Assembly: GCF_002964665.1 (NCBI RefSeq)
Contig: NZ_PQBZ01000007.1
Coordinates: 62,001-126,000 of the forward strand
DNA from: Pseudoalteromonas sp. T1lg23B
Lineage (GTDB): Bacteria > Pseudomonadota > Gammaproteobacteria > Enterobacterales > Alteromonadaceae
Reading direction: 5' to 3'
DNA length: 64,000 bases
Below the pieces are notes generated by a model that worked only from the letters and a program-made list of their open reading frames with translations, did not search any database and had not been told where the DNA came from. The stretch's first letter is position 1, and each line of letters starts with the position of its first letter. The position numbers were made by a program, and so were the translations under genes. Below, piece by piece: positions 1 through 8,097 of this stretch.

Positions 1-30
1 TGTTGTGTTCTAAAAACCCAACCTAATTAT

Positions 31-55
31 AAGCGGGCTCTAAAGCCCGCTTTTT
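31..55 (+). terminator. Rho-independent terminator of an upstream gene
   Basis: A 7-bp GC-rich stem (GCGGGCT, 33-39, paired with AGCCCGC, 44-50) with a CTAA loop is followed at once by five T. The flanking AA and TT extend the stem. It lies before the first gene, so it most likely ends a transcript entering from the left of the window. Confidence 0.8.
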
Positions 56-136
56 AATGCCTGTTTTACCAATCATATCTTTTCTGCGCAAAACCACTTA
101 GACTAATTAACATTGTTGAACTTTGCTCAATTTACA

Positions 137-766
137 ATGCTCAATCCAGAATCCTTCGTTTCATTTTTAATTGCGAGTGCCATCATTGCGGTTGCCCCTG
201 GCCCTTCCAATGCGTTTTTAATGGCGCAAACCTTTACCCATGGCCGTGCTGCGGGCATGAAGAGTGCGTTAGGCTTTGCTGTGGGTGGTGTGATCCATAC
301 CGTATTTGCAGTGATTGGCTTATCTGCTGTTTTAAAAGCCTCGGAGAGTGCCTATAACGCAGTTTTATACTTGGGCGCTGCCTATTTAGCTTTTCTTGGT
401 TTTACAACCATTAAAGACACCTTAAAAGTACACATAGACAGTGAAGATAAGCCTCATGTCAGTACCAAAAAGTCAGGCAACGTTTTTGTACAAGCCATGA
501 TGACAGAAGTGCTCAACCCCAAGGTTGCTTTGTTCTTTATCGCTTTCATTCCTCAATTTGTTGACCCAAGCCTGTCTTCACCCACATTGCAATTGGCCAT
601 CTTTGGACTGCTTTACCCTATTTTGGCATTCCCAATTGACTGCGCGTATATTTACGGCGGCGATAAAATAGCAAGCTATTTTCGTCGCCATCCTAGTGCG
701 CCGATTTGGATAGATAGAACATCGGGGTTAATTTTTATCGCGCTGGCCGTCAACCTAATAATATGA
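137..766 (+). CDS. LysE/RhtB family amino-acid exporter
   Basis: Inner-membrane translocator of the LysE/RhtB family, which exports amino acids or related metabolites; the substrate cannot be read from sequence. From the ATG at 137 the protein is 209 aa, the usual family length. It has about six hydrophobic segments and carries the N-terminal family signature with PGP at residues 21-23, followed by a Gly-rich stretch. A TTG at 113 would add eight residues, but neither start has a good ribosome-binding site, so the start is uncertain. The stop codon lies inside an ATGA that is also a possible start for the next gene, so the two genes are probably co-transcribed. Confidence 0.85.
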   Translation: MLNPESFVSFLIASAIIAVAPGPSNAFLMAQTFTHGRAAGMKSALGFAVGGVIHTVFAVIGLSAVLKASESAYNAVLYLGAAYLAFLGFTTIKDTLKVHIDSEDKPHVSTKKSGNVFVQAMMTEVLNPKVALFFIAFIPQFVDPSLSSPTLQLAIFGLLYPILAFPIDCAYIYGGDKIASYFRRHPSAPIWIDRTSGLIFIALAVNLII

Positions 767-774
767 GAACAAAC

Positions 775-1233
775 ATGCAAACTAAGATACAAACCTTACC
801 AAGCAAAAAAAATATCGCCTTGGTCGCCCATGATGGAAAAAAAGCTGCACTTAAAGCATGGTGTCTCACTCACAAAGCGGTGCTACAAAACCATCAACTA
901 TTCGCCACAGGTACCACGGGCCATGTGATTGAAAAAGCAACCGGTCTAAGCGTTGATAAATTACTCAGTGGTCCAATGGGGGGAGATCAGCAAATTGGCG
1001 CAAAAATCGCCGAGCATCAAATTCATATGTTGGTATTTTTTTGGGATCCATTAGCTTCCCAGCCTCATGATCCTGATGTAAAAGCACTGTTGCGACTTGC
1101 CGCTGTGTGGAACATTCCCGTGGCCTGTAATGAAGTTACAGCAGATTTGCTTATTTGCTCACCGAGCATCGGTGATGAAATCATCCGTGATTTACCTGAT
1201 TACCAAGACTACCTTGCTACCCGACTGGATTAA
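775..1233 (+). CDS. mgsA: Methylglyoxal synthase
   Basis: Converts dihydroxyacetone phosphate to methylglyoxal and phosphate in the cytoplasm, a glycolytic bypass used when phosphate is short or sugar phosphates accumulate. Started at 775 the protein is 152 aa, the same as E. coli MgsA. The catalytic aspartate then falls at position 71 in the GPMGGDQQ motif, exactly the E. coli numbering. The phosphate-binding ATGTTG and the FFWDPL and HDPDVKALLRLA blocks are present. An in-frame ATG at 763 overlaps the stop of the exporter gene and would add four residues. A GAG lies seven bases before 775, which favours the shorter form. No feature explains pairing with the exporter. Confidence 0.95.
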   Translation: MQTKIQTLPSKKNIALVAHDGKKAALKAWCLTHKAVLQNHQLFATGTTGHVIEKATGLSVDKLLSGPMGGDQQIGAKIAEHQIHMLVFFWDPLASQPHDPDVKALLRLAAVWNIPVACNEVTADLLICSPSIGDEIIRDLPDYQDYLATRLD

Positions 1234-1237
1234 GTAA

Positions 1238-1267
1238 TTTGTATCGTGCACAAGTGCACGATACAAA
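1238..1267. terminator. Perfect inverted repeat between convergent genes, possible bidirectional terminator
   Basis: Two 14-base arms (1238-1251 and 1254-1267) are perfectly complementary with a 2-base spacer, so the whole is a near-perfect 30-bp palindrome centred on GTGCAC-AA-GTGCAC. It lies between the stops of mgsA and the convergent yegD. The outer TTT/AAA bases give each strand only a three-T tail, so termination is plausible but not typical. Confidence 0.5.
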
Positions 1268-1275
1268 CAATCGGC

Positions 1276-2643
1276 TTATCTAAAAATTTTGTTAGCCCAC
1301 TTGGTTAAACCAGCTGTTACACTGCCAAAGTTATCACCGTTAAGCATAGGAATATTGCCAAGCGATTGCTGTAATGCCGCTTTGAGTAGTGGAGATTGAG
1401 CGCTTCCGCCCGTTAGATAAATCACATCAGGTTGAGTTTGCGCACTGCGGATTGCATCCTGCGCCAAGGTACAGATCTGCTTTAAACTATCCGATACAGC
1501 GTCTTGCAACTGTGTCTGTGTAACCATCGAATTCAGCCCTGACTCGACAAAATCCAGCGGGGCTAAATAATCATCATCACTAGACAACGCAATTTTGCAT
1601 AACTCTCCTTGGCGAACAACTTGGTGGCCCAATTTGTTTTGTTGAATTTTAAGTAAACGGGCTAACTTTTCAGGTTCATTTACATCTCGCAGCATAGCTT
1701 GAAGTTCACGCCGATTGGCTTGCCCATAGAACTCGGTTTGTAGATGAAGATCATTAATTTTGCAGGCTTGCCAATAAAGTTGGTTTGGCATAGGTAACCC
1801 TGACTTTAATGTCGAGCCCAACCCGCATAGCGGCATGAAGTTATGATAAGCCATCGCAATATCAAGATCATTTCCCCCTAGCCTTTTGCCTGTGTGTGAC
1901 AAAAAGTCTTGCTCTCGGTTACTACGTGCTCGGTAATTTGGGCCCATTTGCACAAAGGAGCAATCACTGGTACCACCGCCAATATCCACGACCAATACCT
2001 TTTGGTCTTGTGTGAGTCTCGATTCATAATCAATGCCGGCGGCTAGTGGCTCAAACAAAAACTCAACCTCTTTGAAACCCGCTCGTTTTGCTGCTGTGGT
2101 GAGAATATCAATTGCCTGTTGGTTACTTTGTTCGCCACCAATGGCCTGAAAGTTCACGGGTCGCCCTATCACGGTATGGGTTATATTTTGACCGAGCTGA
2201 CGTTCCGCTCGCTGCTTTATCTGCATGATCATAGCTGTGGCAATATCTTCAAAAAAAGCAATTTGTTGTGGCTTTAGGCCTATGGCACCGAAGAATGATT
2301 TCGGTGACTTAACAAAATATCCGTCTTCAGGAAAATCAATATATTCCGCTATTGCAGCACTGCCGATGTGTAGTCCCGTTTCATTGTTCGCTAAGTCTAA
2401 GTCTTTACGGATACCGCTGATGCCGCTTAGTAAAGCCGCTCTGGAGTGCCGATACTGCTCTGCATCGGCCGTGTCAGCAAGCTGTTTAGCAACAAAATCA
2501 ACCACCAAAGAATTATGCTGTGCATACAATGTCGAAGGTAAATAGTGACGCCCTGCTTCCAACTCAAGCATTTTTACGTTTTGCTCATCAACCATTGTAG
2601 CAACAGCACAGTTTGAGCTTCCGTAGTCAAATCCAACAATCAT
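1276..2643 (-). CDS. yegD: Hsp70-family protein YegD
   Basis: Short Hsp70/actin-fold ATPase of the YegD type; its cellular role is not established. From the ATG at 2643 (a GAGG lies six bases upstream) it is 455 aa, against 450 for E. coli YegD and about 640 for DnaK, so a full DnaK-type substrate-binding region is missing. Phosphate-1 motif GFDYGSSN is at residues 4-11 and phosphate-2 motif DIGGGTSD at 220-227. The adenosine motif YLTGGSAQSPL lies near the C-terminus. The in-frame codons up to 2682 encode an unlikely extension and lack a ribosome site. No J-domain or GrpE gene is adjacent; djlA is 16 kb away. Confidence 0.9.
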   Translation of the reverse strand: MIVGFDYGSSNCAVATMVDEQNVKMLELEAGRHYLPSTLYAQHNSLVVDFVAKQLADTADAEQYRHSRAALLSGISGIRKDLDLANNETGLHIGSAAIAEYIDFPEDGYFVKSPKSFFGAIGLKPQQIAFFEDIATAMIMQIKQRAERQLGQNITHTVIGRPVNFQAIGGEQSNQQAIDILTTAAKRAGFKEVEFLFEPLAAGIDYESRLTQDQKVLVVDIGGGTSDCSFVQMGPNYRARSNREQDFLSHTGKRLGGNDLDIAMAYHNFMPLCGLGSTLKSGLPMPNQLYWQACKINDLHLQTEFYGQANRRELQAMLRDVNEPEKLARLLKIQQNKLGHQVVRQGELCKIALSSDDDYLAPLDFVESGLNSMVTQTQLQDAVSDSLKQICTLAQDAIRSAQTQPDVIYLTGGSAQSPLLKAALQQSLGNIPMLNGDNFGSVTAGLTKWANKIFR

Positions 2644-2743
2644 ATTAACCTCACGACAGAAAAAGGTCGCGCAGATTATCACACTTGCACAGCAAACCTC
2701 AACTCAATGACATGCGCCATGGGAGTTTACAGGTTTAACCCTG

Positions 2744-3579
2744 TTACAGTCGCTCACGCACTCTTAAAAAGCGGGCAAAGCGAGGCTTTGAGTATTTAGT
2801 AAAGCCCTGATAGCGATAGGTGATTTGTGTTCCAATTGCAGGTGGCTGCCGACGTAACTGATCACTCAGTCCCGATCCGACTTTAAACTCAATACCCTGT
2901 TTGTTTCTTACTTTAAGCGCCCCTATCATCCCTTGATACTTGCCCTTACCCAGTGTGTAACCAATGACTGTCGCCTCAGCATCATGATAGGGCTTGTATT
3001 TGAGCACATTATCCGACCTACCGGCTTGATGTACGGCGTCTTTGCGATGCAACATAACCCCTTCTCCGCCACGCGCCAATACCTTGTGGTAATACTCATT
3101 CAGTAATTCGTTGCTGGTGAAATCATATTGTTTGATAGCTTGTAAATGGGCGACCAGAATACGGCTCAGTTCATGTTGGTAACGTTGGTAGCGTTTTATA
3201 AAGGGCATGGTTGGGTGAGGGGCGTCAAACACTAGATAGCGTATCTTACGCCAATCCTTATCCGCTGCTTGTTTGCTGCGGATCAAGCCACTTACAAAGG
3301 CAAATTGTTGATACCCTGACCAGAGTTCACCATCTAGTGGCATACTACCAAGCGGTTGTGTAAACCATTTAGGGGCATTGATGCGAAATCCACCCCGAGT
3401 TAATAACTCGGAGCCATTCCAGATGGCTCGAACACCATCAAACTTCTCACTCACCAAGTAGTCAGCGATGGGTATATTTTCACGATATGTGTTTGCTAAC
3501 TCAATGCTCGGCGGGTGTGCGCTTTACCGGCGGGTAAAAAACAAAGGTAACTTATCAGTAATAGTATCCATACTTTCAT
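2744..3579 (-). pseudogene. LigE-type ATP-dependent DNA ligase, frameshifted just after the signal peptide
   Basis: The main frame (3457 to 2744) holds a minimal ATP-dependent DNA ligase: catalytic Lys in EKFDGVR, then LDGELW, YLVFDAP, GGEGVML and LKYKP (nucleotidyltransferase motifs I, III, IIIa, IV, V) and a short OB domain. Such LigE enzymes are usually about 280 aa with a signal peptide. The missing front lies upstream in another frame. An ATG at 3579, seven bases after a perfect AAGGAG (3587-3592), encodes a Lys-Val-Trp start, a hydrophobic core and GKAH, then runs into TAG near 3499. The main frame itself reads back to a TAA near 3524. One extra base between about 3506 and 3524 would join them into a 278-residue secreted protein, so either the gene is broken or the read has a one-base error. 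Confidence 0.75.
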
Positions 3580-3634
3580 TTAAAGGCTCCTTGCACTTGT
3601 GTAATGAGCCTTTAACTTTAGTATAGATATACCG

Positions 3635-4288
3635 TTATGCGAGCTGCTTTATTTGCTCCCAAGCCGCGAGTAAATCGCCCACTTGAAAGCTTGCTCGAGA
3701 AAAGTCTTGTTGTTCAGAATGATGATTTGGAACAACAATCGTTCTCAAACCTGCCGCCCGCGCTGAACTTAAACCTGTATAAGTGTCTTCAATGGCAACC
3801 GCTTGATTAGCTTTTAGAGAAAGCTGCATGAGCGCTTTGCAGTAGGGTTCAGGGTGTGGTTTAGCGTGCACCACATCGTCCTTACAGATAAAATATTTGA
3901 ACAGCTTGTCGAGCTTATAAAACTCTAATACTGGCAGTGCTTCGGCTCGCGTACTCCCCGTGACTAATGCCAAGGTAAAGCGCTCATTTGCTCGCTGTAA
4001 AACCTCTTTGGCATGCGGCATTAACTTAGGTTGTATGGTTCGTGCAACTTCTACGAAAAACTGGTTTTTCTGATATGTTAAAGCCTCAGCATGAACATTC
4101 AGCCCGTGACGTTGATTGAGCGTTGCGGCTGCCTGAAGTGTTGGTACGCCCGAAAATTCACCGCAAAAGGTCAGTTCATCATAGCTTACCCGCCAAGGTT
4201 CAAGCACACGCATCCAGCTTTGATAATGGAGCGCTTCAGAATCCACTAAGGTTCCATCAAAATCAAATAAAATGGCCTGTAAACTCAT
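3635..4288 (-). CDS. HAD-superfamily hydrolase, beta-phosphoglucomutase-like subfamily
   Basis: Cytoplasmic phosphatase or phosphomutase of the HAD-IA group; the substrate is unknown. The 217-aa protein has all four HAD motifs: DFDGT at residues 9-13 with the nucleophile D9 and acid D11, Thr110 in VTGST (motif II), Lys143 in HAKPHPEPY (motif III), and Glu167-Asp168 in IEDTYTG (motif IV). An alpha-helical cap lies between motifs I and II. A strong AAGGAG sits seven bases before the ATG. It follows the small gene at 4312 by 23 bp on the same strand, so the two are probably one transcript. Confidence 0.88.
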   Translation of the reverse strand: MSLQAILFDFDGTLVDSEALHYQSWMRVLEPWRVSYDELTFCGEFSGVPTLQAAATLNQRHGLNVHAEALTYQKNQFFVEVARTIQPKLMPHAKEVLQRANERFTLALVTGSTRAEALPVLEFYKLDKLFKYFICKDDVVHAKPHPEPYCKALMQLSLKANQAVAIEDTYTGLSSARAAGLRTIVVPNHHSEQQDFSRASFQVGDLLAAWEQIKQLA

Positions 4289-4311
4289 CTTTCGCTCCTT
4301 AAAATTGAGGG

Positions 4312-4611
4312 TTATTCGCTTAACCCAGCTGGCGGCTCAGCACTGGCTTCCAGCCCGCTTTCCACTTCAACTAACTCATAGCCTCTTGGCTTTCTTACGA
4401 CTTTTAAGACCGGCTTATCAAAAGCTGACTTTAAGCGTTCTGTATCGGCCTGTAGCTCTTCTATGCTACGACCAAACGGTGCTGCCCCCGTTTCTGACCA
4501 GTTGGTGACTTTACCATTTAAGTTATATTCCACCTCATGAATTTGATACAACGCGGCTTCATCTTTAGTCGCTTCACAAAAAATCACTCGGTAATTCCAA
4601 AATCCAGACAT
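4312..4611 (-). CDS. Small conserved-looking protein of unknown function
   Basis: I do not assign this gene to a named family. From the ATG at 4611 it is 99 aa: an N-terminal beta-rich segment (FWNYRVIF, then IHEVEY and a Trp), a charged helix (SIEELQADTERLKSAFDKPVL) and a short acidic, Ala/Pro-rich tail. It has no signal peptide or membrane segment, so a cytoplasmic protein is expected. A longer start near 4683 would overlap the terminator at 4682-4708, so the shorter form is preferred. A purine-rich GAGAAAGA precedes the ATG. It lies directly upstream of the HAD hydrolase and is probably co-transcribed with it. Confidence 0.65.
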   Translation of the reverse strand: MSGFWNYRVIFCEATKDEAALYQIHEVEYNLNGKVTNWSETGAAPFGRSIEELQADTERLKSAFDKPVLKVVRKPRGYELVEVESGLEASAEPPAGLSE

Positions 4612-4681
4612 TATCTTTCTCTTCATTTCATACTTGGCTACGACTTTATCAGCTCTTGCCAAGCTTTTCATTACAGACAAC

Positions 4682-4708
4682 AAAAAACCCGCTTGAAAGC
4701 GGGTTTTT
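4682..4708 (-). terminator. Rho-independent terminator of the TonB receptor gene
   Basis: Inverted repeat of AAAAACCCGCTT (4683-4694) and AAGCGGGTTTTT (4697-4708). Read on the minus strand the stem ends in a run of T, about 25 bases after the receptor stop codon. The symmetrical A/T flanks could let it work in both directions. Confidence 0.85.
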
Positions 4709-4732
4709 CATCATTGTAAGTTACTGTGACGT

Positions 4733-7051
4733 TTAGAAGAAACGTACTTTAAACTCAGCACCTACATAACGTTCTTCATTCAACATGCCTGTTAGGTTGT
4801 TGAAATCAACGCCACCAATCACTACTTGCTCATCAAACAGGTTGCGAACAAACGCTGATACTTCGTATTCGTTGTCGCCAGCAGCCCACATGTAACCTGT
4901 ACGCACGCCCGCTTCAAACAATGCATCACCTCTGAACTCAACAGCTTCGTACAAGAAGAAGTCAATTTCGCTGCGATAAGATACGTCACCATACACAAAG
5001 AACTCACCGCCTTCTAGCTCAGTGGTATAGCGTAGTGTAGCGTTTGCAATCCACTCAGGGGCATGAGGTAAGCTATTACCATCGATCATAGCAATCTCAT
5101 CAAACCCATCGCCATCTGCAGCAAAAGGATTGGCAACTTGACGGTATGGGTCAGTGATTGTACAGGCAGAACCACATGCACCTACTTCTAAGCCAGGAGA
5201 ATCCAGCTCAGTTTTGTTGTAGCTTAGGTTAAACGTTGCATTTAATTCATCCGTTAACACCCACTCTGTATCTAATTCAAAACCATAACCAGTTGTTTTA
5301 TCTGCATTGATCAAACGGTTAAAGTTCGCGCCACCACCTACAGCTGTTAGCTGTTGGTCATCCATCTGGAAGTAGAATACCGTCGCGTTTACTCGGCCTT
5401 GGCCATCAAGTACATCAGATTTAATACCGGCTTCAATTGAATTAATTGTTTCTGAGTCAGCAACTGTTACAACATCACCAAACAAGATACGACCCTGCAC
5501 ACTTGGTGCACGGAAACCATTTGCGATACGAGCAAACAAGTTAATGTCATCGCTGTACTTATAGGCTGCACTCAAATCCCAGCTTACATGGCTATCGCTT
5601 GGGTTAGCTGTTTTTTCTAACAGTGCAGCTGCACCGATTGGGCTCATGGTACGCTTTGCATAAAACTCTTTGTCATCATCAGAATAACGAAGGCCCGCAG
5701 TGATTTTTAAATCGTCAGTTACAGTGAAGTCAACTGAACCAAATACCGCCCAAGCAGACGTGTCTTGGTTTTGAACTGCATAACCATTTTGCAAACCGTA
5801 GTTGTTCGCAGTTGGGTCATACGTCAACGTGTCATATGAGAAGCTTTCTATCGTTAAATCTTCTTCGAATAGGAAAATACCGACTTGATAGTTAATATCA
5901 CCAGAGAAGTTGCTTGATAGACGAAGTTCTTGTGTATATTGGTCGTGATCAGGAATTGCATCCGCAGTTTCTGATGGGAAAGGAATTAGACCTGGACCTT
6001 GGAAACCGATAAATACTGCACCGTAACCACCGTCGACGTCAGCGCGAGAGTATATTTCAGCGCTTTCCCAAGCTGTGATTGATGTTACCGTGTGCTCAGC
6101 CAAGTCCCACTCTAATTTAAGGTTTAGACCTTGAGAGTCAACTTGCTGTGTAGAACGAGAAGCTGCATCATGATAAACAACGTCATTATCATACAGAGGG
6201 TTAATGTTATTTGAACCTTTTTCAATTAGGTTCGCACGAAACGCAATGGGACGACCATCTAAATCACGCACGTGGTAGTTTAGCAAACCAGTAAAACCAT
6301 CACCTTCATACAAAAACTGTACACGAGCCGCTTTTTCGTTATAGCCACCTAGTGAGTCTTCTTTCTCAAAACCTGGCGCTTTAACGTCAATGTAATCTTC
6401 TTTATCTTGCCAAAGTACTGACACACGAGTCGAAATACGATCCGTCAATCCAGTACCTACAGCACCTTCAAAGTCTACCGCACCTTTGCTGCCGTAAGAT
6501 ACCGCACCATAAGCATCAAACGATTGACTTGGCTTAACAGAATCAAACTTCACTAGACCAGCCGGCGTGTTACGACCAAACAATGTACCTTGTGGACCAC
6601 GTAAAACTTCAACACGTGCGACATCAAATACAGGGAAACCTTTTAGAATTGGGTTCTCTTGTACCACCTCATCAACCACTAAAGATACTGGCTGTGATGC
6701 ATTTAAATCAAAATCGGTATTACCAAGACCACGAACATAAAAGCGCGGAAATGTACGACCAAAAGACGACTCTACAGACAAGCTTGGAATCTTCGCATTC
6801 ATAAAACGAATATCCATACCCGCAGAGCTGTATGCATCCAAGCTGTCCCCCTGTAGTGCAGATACACTCACTGGCACTTCCTGAGCATTTTCAACACGCT
6901 TACGCGCGGTAATCTGGATCACTTCCAGTTGGTTACTTTTTGCTTCAGGGGTTTGTTCAGCAGCGAGAGTAGAAAATGAAGTACCTGCTACAGCAGAGAA
7001 CAACGTTGCATTGATTAAAGTTGCTAACGTAGATCTTTTCATTGCTTTCAT
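4733..7051 (-). CDS. TonB-dependent outer-membrane receptor
   Basis: Outer-membrane beta-barrel that takes up a ligand with energy from TonB-ExbBD; the ligand is not evident. From the ATG at 7051 it is 772 aa: a signal peptide of about 31 residues ending near LAA, a TonB-box-like VIQITA, a plug domain (about 60-170) with VEVLRGPQGTLFGRNTPAG, and a long barrel ending in FKVRFF with the terminal aromatic typical of outer-membrane proteins. A GTG start at 7114 would add a poorly hydrophobic extension; AAAAGG lies 12 bases before 7051. No siderophore synthesis, sugar-use or regulator gene is adjacent, so context does not give the substrate. A TATAAT element 160 bases upstream suggests a long leader. 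Confidence 0.88.
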   Translation of the reverse strand: MKAMKRSTLATLINATLFSAVAGTSFSTLAAEQTPEAKSNQLEVIQITARKRVENAQEVPVSVSALQGDSLDAYSSAGMDIRFMNAKIPSLSVESSFGRTFPRFYVRGLGNTDFDLNASQPVSLVVDEVVQENPILKGFPVFDVARVEVLRGPQGTLFGRNTPAGLVKFDSVKPSQSFDAYGAVSYGSKGAVDFEGAVGTGLTDRISTRVSVLWQDKEDYIDVKAPGFEKEDSLGGYNEKAARVQFLYEGDGFTGLLNYHVRDLDGRPIAFRANLIEKGSNNINPLYDNDVVYHDAASRSTQQVDSQGLNLKLEWDLAEHTVTSITAWESAEIYSRADVDGGYGAVFIGFQGPGLIPFPSETADAIPDHDQYTQELRLSSNFSGDINYQVGIFLFEEDLTIESFSYDTLTYDPTANNYGLQNGYAVQNQDTSAWAVFGSVDFTVTDDLKITAGLRYSDDDKEFYAKRTMSPIGAAALLEKTANPSDSHVSWDLSAAYKYSDDINLFARIANGFRAPSVQGRILFGDVVTVADSETINSIEAGIKSDVLDGQGRVNATVFYFQMDDQQLTAVGGGANFNRLINADKTTGYGFELDTEWVLTDELNATFNLSYNKTELDSPGLEVGACGSACTITDPYRQVANPFAADGDGFDEIAMIDGNSLPHAPEWIANATLRYTTELEGGEFFVYGDVSYRSEIDFFLYEAVEFRGDALFEAGVRTGYMWAAGDNEYEVSAFVRNLFDEQVVIGGVDFNNLTGMLNEERYVGAEFKVRFF

Positions 7052-7162
7052 GTTTGGGCTTAACCTTTTATGTGCACTCTTTTTGTTCAACGGTATGTAT
7101 GGTCGCCGTATCACGTTGGCGTGGTACGTTCAATTTTTCGCGCGTATCTAATTTTGCGCGGA

Positions 7163-7197
7163 CCTCACAACCGAGAGTGCAAAGCGAACCTGTGAGG
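7163..7197 (-). promoter_or_regulatory. Inverted repeat in the leader of the TonB receptor gene
   Basis: CCTCACA (7163-7169) and TGTGAGG (7191-7197) are perfect 7-base arms with a 21-base spacer. They lie inside the predicted untranslated leader, between the TATAAT at 7215-7220 and the start codon. It could be an RNA hairpin or a repressor site; nothing identifies it further. The rest of the gap up to 7467 is AT-rich and I see no gene in it. Confidence 0.3.
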
Positions 7198-7214
7198 CTG
7201 AACGTGACGCCCAC

Positions 7215-7223
7215 ATTATAGCA
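7215..7223 (-). promoter_or_regulatory. Extended -10 promoter element for the TonB receptor gene
   Basis: On the minus strand the sequence is TGCTATAAT, a perfect TATAAT with the TGn extension. No good -35 box is found 16-18 bases upstream, which fits an extended -10 promoter. Transcription would start near 7208, giving a leader of about 155 bases. Confidence 0.5.
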
Positions 7224-7467
7224 GCTAAATAAAATATTACCGACATGCCAACAACAAAAAATCGTTTTTTTTGATTTTTTCGCAACAAGAAGCCAGACGT
7301 TTACAACTTTTAGCTACAAAAAAGCGCAATGATGAGGACATATGTCCTTCCCTACTTTTGACTCAAAATGTAGAGGTGGGCACTTTTTACCCCGAGTGGA
7401 AACGTATGCTTAACAAGCAAACTATCGGGGGGTAACATCATTGAGCCGTACGTCTTAGCGCAAACGT

Positions 7468-7935
7468 TTATAAAGAAGGTGAGTTCATGCTCTTAAAGAC
7501 CCCTTGCTGTGTCACTTCATCATATTCTATGACAGCAATCCCAGCAGTATTAAAAATAGGTAGATGACCGGGACATAGCTGTTCCACCAAATAACTTACA
7601 ATGGGCATGTGGGCAACAATCAGCCAAACATCAAGGTGCTCATTTAAGCTAATGAGCGTTTCGAGATAATCTATTGCAAATGCAGCATTACCCATAGGGG
7701 TAACATCTTTGCAAATCTCCACATAGCTGAAGTCGTTGATCGCCAGTACTTGCTGCGCAGTTTGCTGTGCCCGAGTATAGGGACTGACGAGTGCTGCTTG
7801 CGGTTTGAAATGCCCTTTTAACCACCACGCCATTTCCTTAGCTTGCTTAATTCCTCGTTCAGTTAGAGGCCTAGCTTCATCATTAACCTGCATAGGGACA
7901 GCTTCACCATGGCGCATAATTAAAATAGTTTTCAT
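7468..7935 (-). CDS. sixA: Phosphohistidine phosphatase SixA
   Basis: Histidine phosphatase of the phosphoglycerate-mutase-like branch; E. coli SixA removes phosphate from histidine phosphotransfer domains and acts on the nitrogen phosphotransferase system. The 155-aa protein (E. coli 161 aa) begins with the catalytic RHGEA at residues 8-12, has the SPYTRAQQTA block at about 50-60, and the second catalytic His in VAHMP near residue 108. It has no signal peptide and is cytoplasmic. AGAGAG precedes the ATG. It stands alone: the TonB receptor downstream has its own promoter, and the peptidase gene is divergent. Confidence 0.92.
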   Translation of the reverse strand: MKTILIMRHGEAVPMQVNDEARPLTERGIKQAKEMAWWLKGHFKPQAALVSPYTRAQQTAQQVLAINDFSYVEICKDVTPMGNAAFAIDYLETLISLNEHLDVWLIVAHMPIVSYLVEQLCPGHLPIFNTAGIAVIEYDEVTQQGVFKSMNSPSL

Positions 7936-8097
7936 TGCACTCTCTAATGTTCTTTGTAAATTTGCCTGCTAACCTGTAGCTAATTACCTCGTTTGTTCGC
8001 TATATTAAAACAAACGACCCTATAAACATAAAGCAAAGTTCTTCATTTCGCATTGTAAGCTTTCTTTATTTACATTCTATGTATCGGCGGCAAAAAT

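Noticed and set aside
7052..7214. A cobalamin or TPP riboswitch before the TonB receptor gene
   Set aside because: No conserved box of either class was seen, only one simple inverted repeat.
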